Shown piece by piece: positions 61,876 to 64,000 of a stretch of DNA of 64,000 nt. This DNA comes from Gaiellasilicea sp963850995 (GTDB lineage Bacteria; Actinomycetota; Thermoleophilia; Gaiellales; Gaiellaceae). Made by a program: the position numbers and the translations under genes. How positions within the stretch are numbered: position 1 is the stretch's first letter; every line of letters starts with the position of its first letter. The notes below the pieces were generated by a model. The model was not told where the DNA came from. It was given only the letters and a program-made list of their open reading frames with translations, and searched no databases. The stretch lies in NCBI GenBank assembly GCA_963850995.1, contig CAWKNQ010000004.1, positions 434,001 through 498,000 of the forward strand, read 5' to 3'.

Positions 61876-62557
61876 CAGGCCGTCGAGGATCTCGATCCCG
61901 GTGCTCGCGGCGGCCGCCGCCGGGCTCGTCGGGCTCTCGATCTTCTTCGCGTTCTTCGTCGCTCCCGAGGACGCCGACCAGGGGATCTCGCAGCGGATCT
62001 TCTACTTCCACGTCCCGATCGCGCTGACTGCGTACGCCTGCTTCGGCTGGGGCGCCTACAAGGCGCTGCTCCTGCTCTGGAAGCGTGAGAGCCGGTACGA
62101 CCTCGAGAGCTACGTGGCGATCCACCAGGGCACGATCTTCGGCGCGCTCACCCTCGCGACCGGGTCGATCTGGGCCAAGGCCTCCTGGGGGAAGTGGTGG
62201 GTCTGGGACTCGAACCAGCTCGTCCTCTTCCTCGTCCTCTTCCTCTTCTACTCGGCCTACTTCATGCTTCGTTTCTCGATCGAGGAGGGACCCCGGCGTG
62301 CGAACATCTCGGCTGTCTATGCGCTCTTCGGCGTCGCCCTGATCCCGGTCAGCTTTCTCGCGATCCGGCTTGCCGAGGACTTCATCCACCCGACGACGTT
62401 CACCCGCGACGGCCCGCAGATGACGGGGACGATGTTCTTCACGTTCTGCGTCGCCTGGCTTGCGATCACGACGCTCGCCTACGCGCTCTATCGCGTCGAG
62501 CTCGCCGGCAAGCGCGTGGACGCGAACCTGCGCGAGCTGCGCGAGGCGTTGTCGTGA
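61853..62557 (+). CDS. ccmC: Heme-handling protein CcmC
   Basis: 234 residues, six membrane helices. Tryptophan-rich heme motif ASWGKWWVWDSNQ (about 109-121) with flanking histidines in IFYFHVPIA and FIHPTTF. Delivers heme toward CcmE. The best start is TTG 61853, inside the end of ccmB; a GTG 16 codons later is possible. No ccmE or ccmF is in the window. Confidence 0.92.
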   Translation: MSTSSPNSRPSRISIPVLAAAAAGLVGLSIFFAFFVAPEDADQGISQRIFYFHVPIALTAYACFGWGAYKALLLLWKRESRYDLESYVAIHQGTIFGALTLATGSIWAKASWGKWWVWDSNQLVLFLVLFLFYSAYFMLRFSIEEGPRRANISAVYALFGVALIPVSFLAIRLAEDFIHPTTFTRDGPQMTGTMFFTFCVAWLAITTLAYALYRVELAGKRVDANLRELREALS

Positions 62558-62706
62558 GCTCAGGCGAGAAGTACGTCGCGGCGGCCTACGGCGTCGTTTT
62601 CGTCACCGTGCTCGTCTATGTCGTGATCATCGCGGCGAAGCTCTCACGGCTCGAGCGCGAAACGGCCGAGCTGGCCGAGCTGGCGAGACGTCGCACGGGT
62701 GAGTAG
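62554..62706 (+). CDS. Small CcmD-like membrane protein
   Basis: 50 residues, too short for routine gene calling. One membrane helix (about 10-28: AYGVVFVTVLVYVVIIA), then a charged amphipathic tail RLERETAELAELARR. Position right after ccmC, GTGA overlap and topology match CcmD, which tethers the CcmABC complex. Confidence 0.75.
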   Translation: MSSGEKYVAAAYGVVFVTVLVYVVIIAAKLSRLERETAELAELARRRTGE

Positions 62707-62711
62707 CGGTC

Positions 62712-63479
62712 GTGGCTGAGCTGCTCGTCGTCCCCGCGCTGCTCGCCTACGGGGAGGCTGCGTTCGCCTACGTGGGCGAGCTGCGCGGTCCGGGTCTCGC
62801 CGGACGGCTCGCCACCTGGGGTGTCAGGTTGGGCTGGCTCGCGCAGACGGCGCTCCTCGTCGGCCAGGCCGCCTCCGCGGAGGGGTTTCCGTGGGGCACG
62901 TGGGCGGGCGCGCTCAACCTCTTCGTGTGGCTCGTCGTCGGCGCTTACCTGATCTGGGGCTGCACGCCTCGCTACCGGCTCCTCGGCCTGACCGTGATGC
63001 CCGTCGCGGTCATCCTGCTCGTGCTCGCATGGGCCGGCGGCGGCACGGCAGTCGAGGAAGGCGAGCGCTCCGGTCTCGCGCTCGCAGTCCACGCCGGGCT
63101 GATGCTCGCCGGCTTCGCGGGGCTTTTTCTCGCCGCCGCCATGGCCGTTCTCTACCTCTGGCAGGAGCGCCGGCTGAAGCGGCACGAGCGGAGCGTCCTC
63201 CGCGTGCGCATGCCGGCGCTCGACGCGCTCGACCGGCTGGCGGCCCGAACCGTGCTCGGCTCGCTCGTCGTGCTCACGCTCGGGATCGGCGTCGGCGCGG
63301 CGAGCTTCGAGCGCGGCGACTTCGACGCCGCAATGGCCGTGACCCTTGCAATCTGGGCGACCTACGCGTCACTGCTCGTGCTCCGCTACGAGGGCTGGCG
63401 CGGACGGCGGGCCGCGCTGCTCAATCTGGCCGGCTTCGCGCTTGTCGCAATCGTCCTTCCGATCACTCACTTCGCATGA
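62712..63479 (+). CDS. CcsA/HemX-type cytochrome c assembly membrane protein
   Basis: 255 residues, about eight membrane helices. FPWGTWAGALNLFVWLVVGAYLIWG and LALAVHAGLMLAGFAGLFLAAAMAVLYLWQERRLK fit the CcsA/HemX fold, with His in AVHAGLM and ITHFA. It lacks the full WWD motif, as HemX does. Sits between the ccm genes and hemA and overlaps hemA by ATGA, so it may couple heme use with its synthesis. Confidence 0.85.
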   Translation: MAELLVVPALLAYGEAAFAYVGELRGPGLAGRLATWGVRLGWLAQTALLVGQAASAEGFPWGTWAGALNLFVWLVVGAYLIWGCTPRYRLLGLTVMPVAVILLVLAWAGGGTAVEEGERSGLALAVHAGLMLAGFAGLFLAAAMAVLYLWQERRLKRHERSVLRVRMPALDALDRLAARTVLGSLVVLTLGIGVGAASFERGDFDAAMAVTLAIWATYASLLVLRYEGWRGRRAALLNLAGFALVAIVLPITHFA

Positions 63480-64000
63480 AGCTCACGCTTGCCGGCGTCT
63501 CTCACCACCGCGCTCCGATCGAGTTGCGTGAGCGCGTCGCGCTCGACCTGGAGGCCTGCCGTGAGCTGGCCGCACGGCTGGACGGCGAGGCGGTCGTGCT
63601 CTCGACCTGCAACCGGACGGAGCTCTACCTCGCGGCGCCCGAGCACGTCGAGGAGCAGGCGGTCGAGACGATCACAGGCCTCGCAGGGGAGTCGGCGGGC
63701 GAGCTCGCACCGGCGCTGTACCGGCTCCGGGACGAAGCCGCGGCGCTGCACCTCTTCCGCGTCGCCGGCGGGCTCGACTCGCTCGTGCCCGGCGAAGGAG
63801 AGATCCTGGGGCAAGTACGGACGGCGTTCGAGGCAGGCTCCGCCGGACCGTTCCTCGACCGCCTCTTCCGCCAGGCGCTCCACACCGGCCGGCGAGTGCG
63901 CCGCGAGACGGCGATCGCCGAGAGCCCGGCGTCTGTGCCCTCGGCCGCGGCGGCGCTCGCCCAGCAGGTGTTCGGGGAGCTCGACGGTCGCCGCGTTCTG
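63476..64000 (+). CDS. hemA: Glutamyl-tRNA reductase, 5' part (cut by window edge)
   Basis: First 175 residues. Makes glutamate-1-semialdehyde from glutamyl-tRNA, the first step of C5 heme synthesis. GVSHHRAPIELRERVA at 7-22, nucleophile C45 in LSTCNRTELY, and GGLDSLVPGEGEILGQVR (about 98-115). The frame is open to the edge. ATG overlaps the CcsA/HemX-like stop. Confidence 0.95.
   Translation, partial: MKLTLAGVSHHRAPIELRERVALDLEACRELAARLDGEAVVLSTCNRTELYLAAPEHVEEQAVETITGLAGESAGELAPALYRLRDEAAALHLFRVAGGLDSLVPGEGEILGQVRTAFEAGSAGPFLDRLFRQALHTGRRVRRETAIAESPASVPSAAAALAQQVFGELDGRRVL

Overview
The window is G+C-rich bacterial chromosome. Gene content, codon bias, frequent GTG/TTG starts and 4-base start/stop overlaps (ATGA, GTGA) point to an actinobacterium. 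My impression is a deep-branching class such as Thermoleophilia, but no 16S gene is present to prove it. Nothing looks like a phage, IS element or CRISPR array. The core of the window is the replication-origin neighbourhood. gyrA-gyrB-dciA-recF-dnaN-dnaA run leftward (24.7-34.0 kb) and rpmH-rnpA-yidD-yidC-jag-rsmG, then parA-parB, run rightward (34.3-40.6 kb). Between the two arms (34.0-34.3 kb) lies a gene-free stretch with DnaA-box-like sequences, the likely oriC.

Left part: a sulfate ABC transporter (cysW cut by the window edge, cysT, sulfate-binding protein) stands opposite a type II NADH dehydrogenase. It is followed by an M48 membrane protease, a PE-Lig-Pol LigD, accD-accA, a zinc-ribbon/arginase-fold protein, two double-GNAT proteins and a HAD hydrolase. 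At 14.36-14.47 kb, upstream of a small GNAT gene, is a long RNA-like hairpin whose wobble pairs all fit plus-strand transcription. Then come a fatty-acid operon (ECF sigma-fabZ-fabH-fabD-fabG-fabF, no acpP), a secreted amidase, NfeD and an SPFH protein.

Right part: after parAB come tRNA-Ile(GAU), a bifunctional nuclease, chorismate mutase, a CPBP protease, MscS, PBP1, envelope glycosyltransferases, moeA, an M28-like membrane protein with a degraded active site, a two-component system with HtrA, an RsbW-like kinase, trehalose-phosphate synthase, moaC-mog, a UbiA prenyltransferase, ccmABCD, a CcsA/HemX protein and the 5' part of hemA.

Three points cut across the regions. (1) Two families of short palindromic repeats are scattered: a GGGGGAA...TTCCCCC element at three loci, and an AACAGTCTGTT palindrome at two loci, one copy inside rsmG. 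(2) Four genes (cysW, the M48 protease, the amidase and the SPFH protein) each carry what looks like one extra base. That suggests consensus errors in the sequence, or real decay. (3) Several convergent gene pairs end in a shared CTAG, so both stop codons interlock with no room for a terminator between them.
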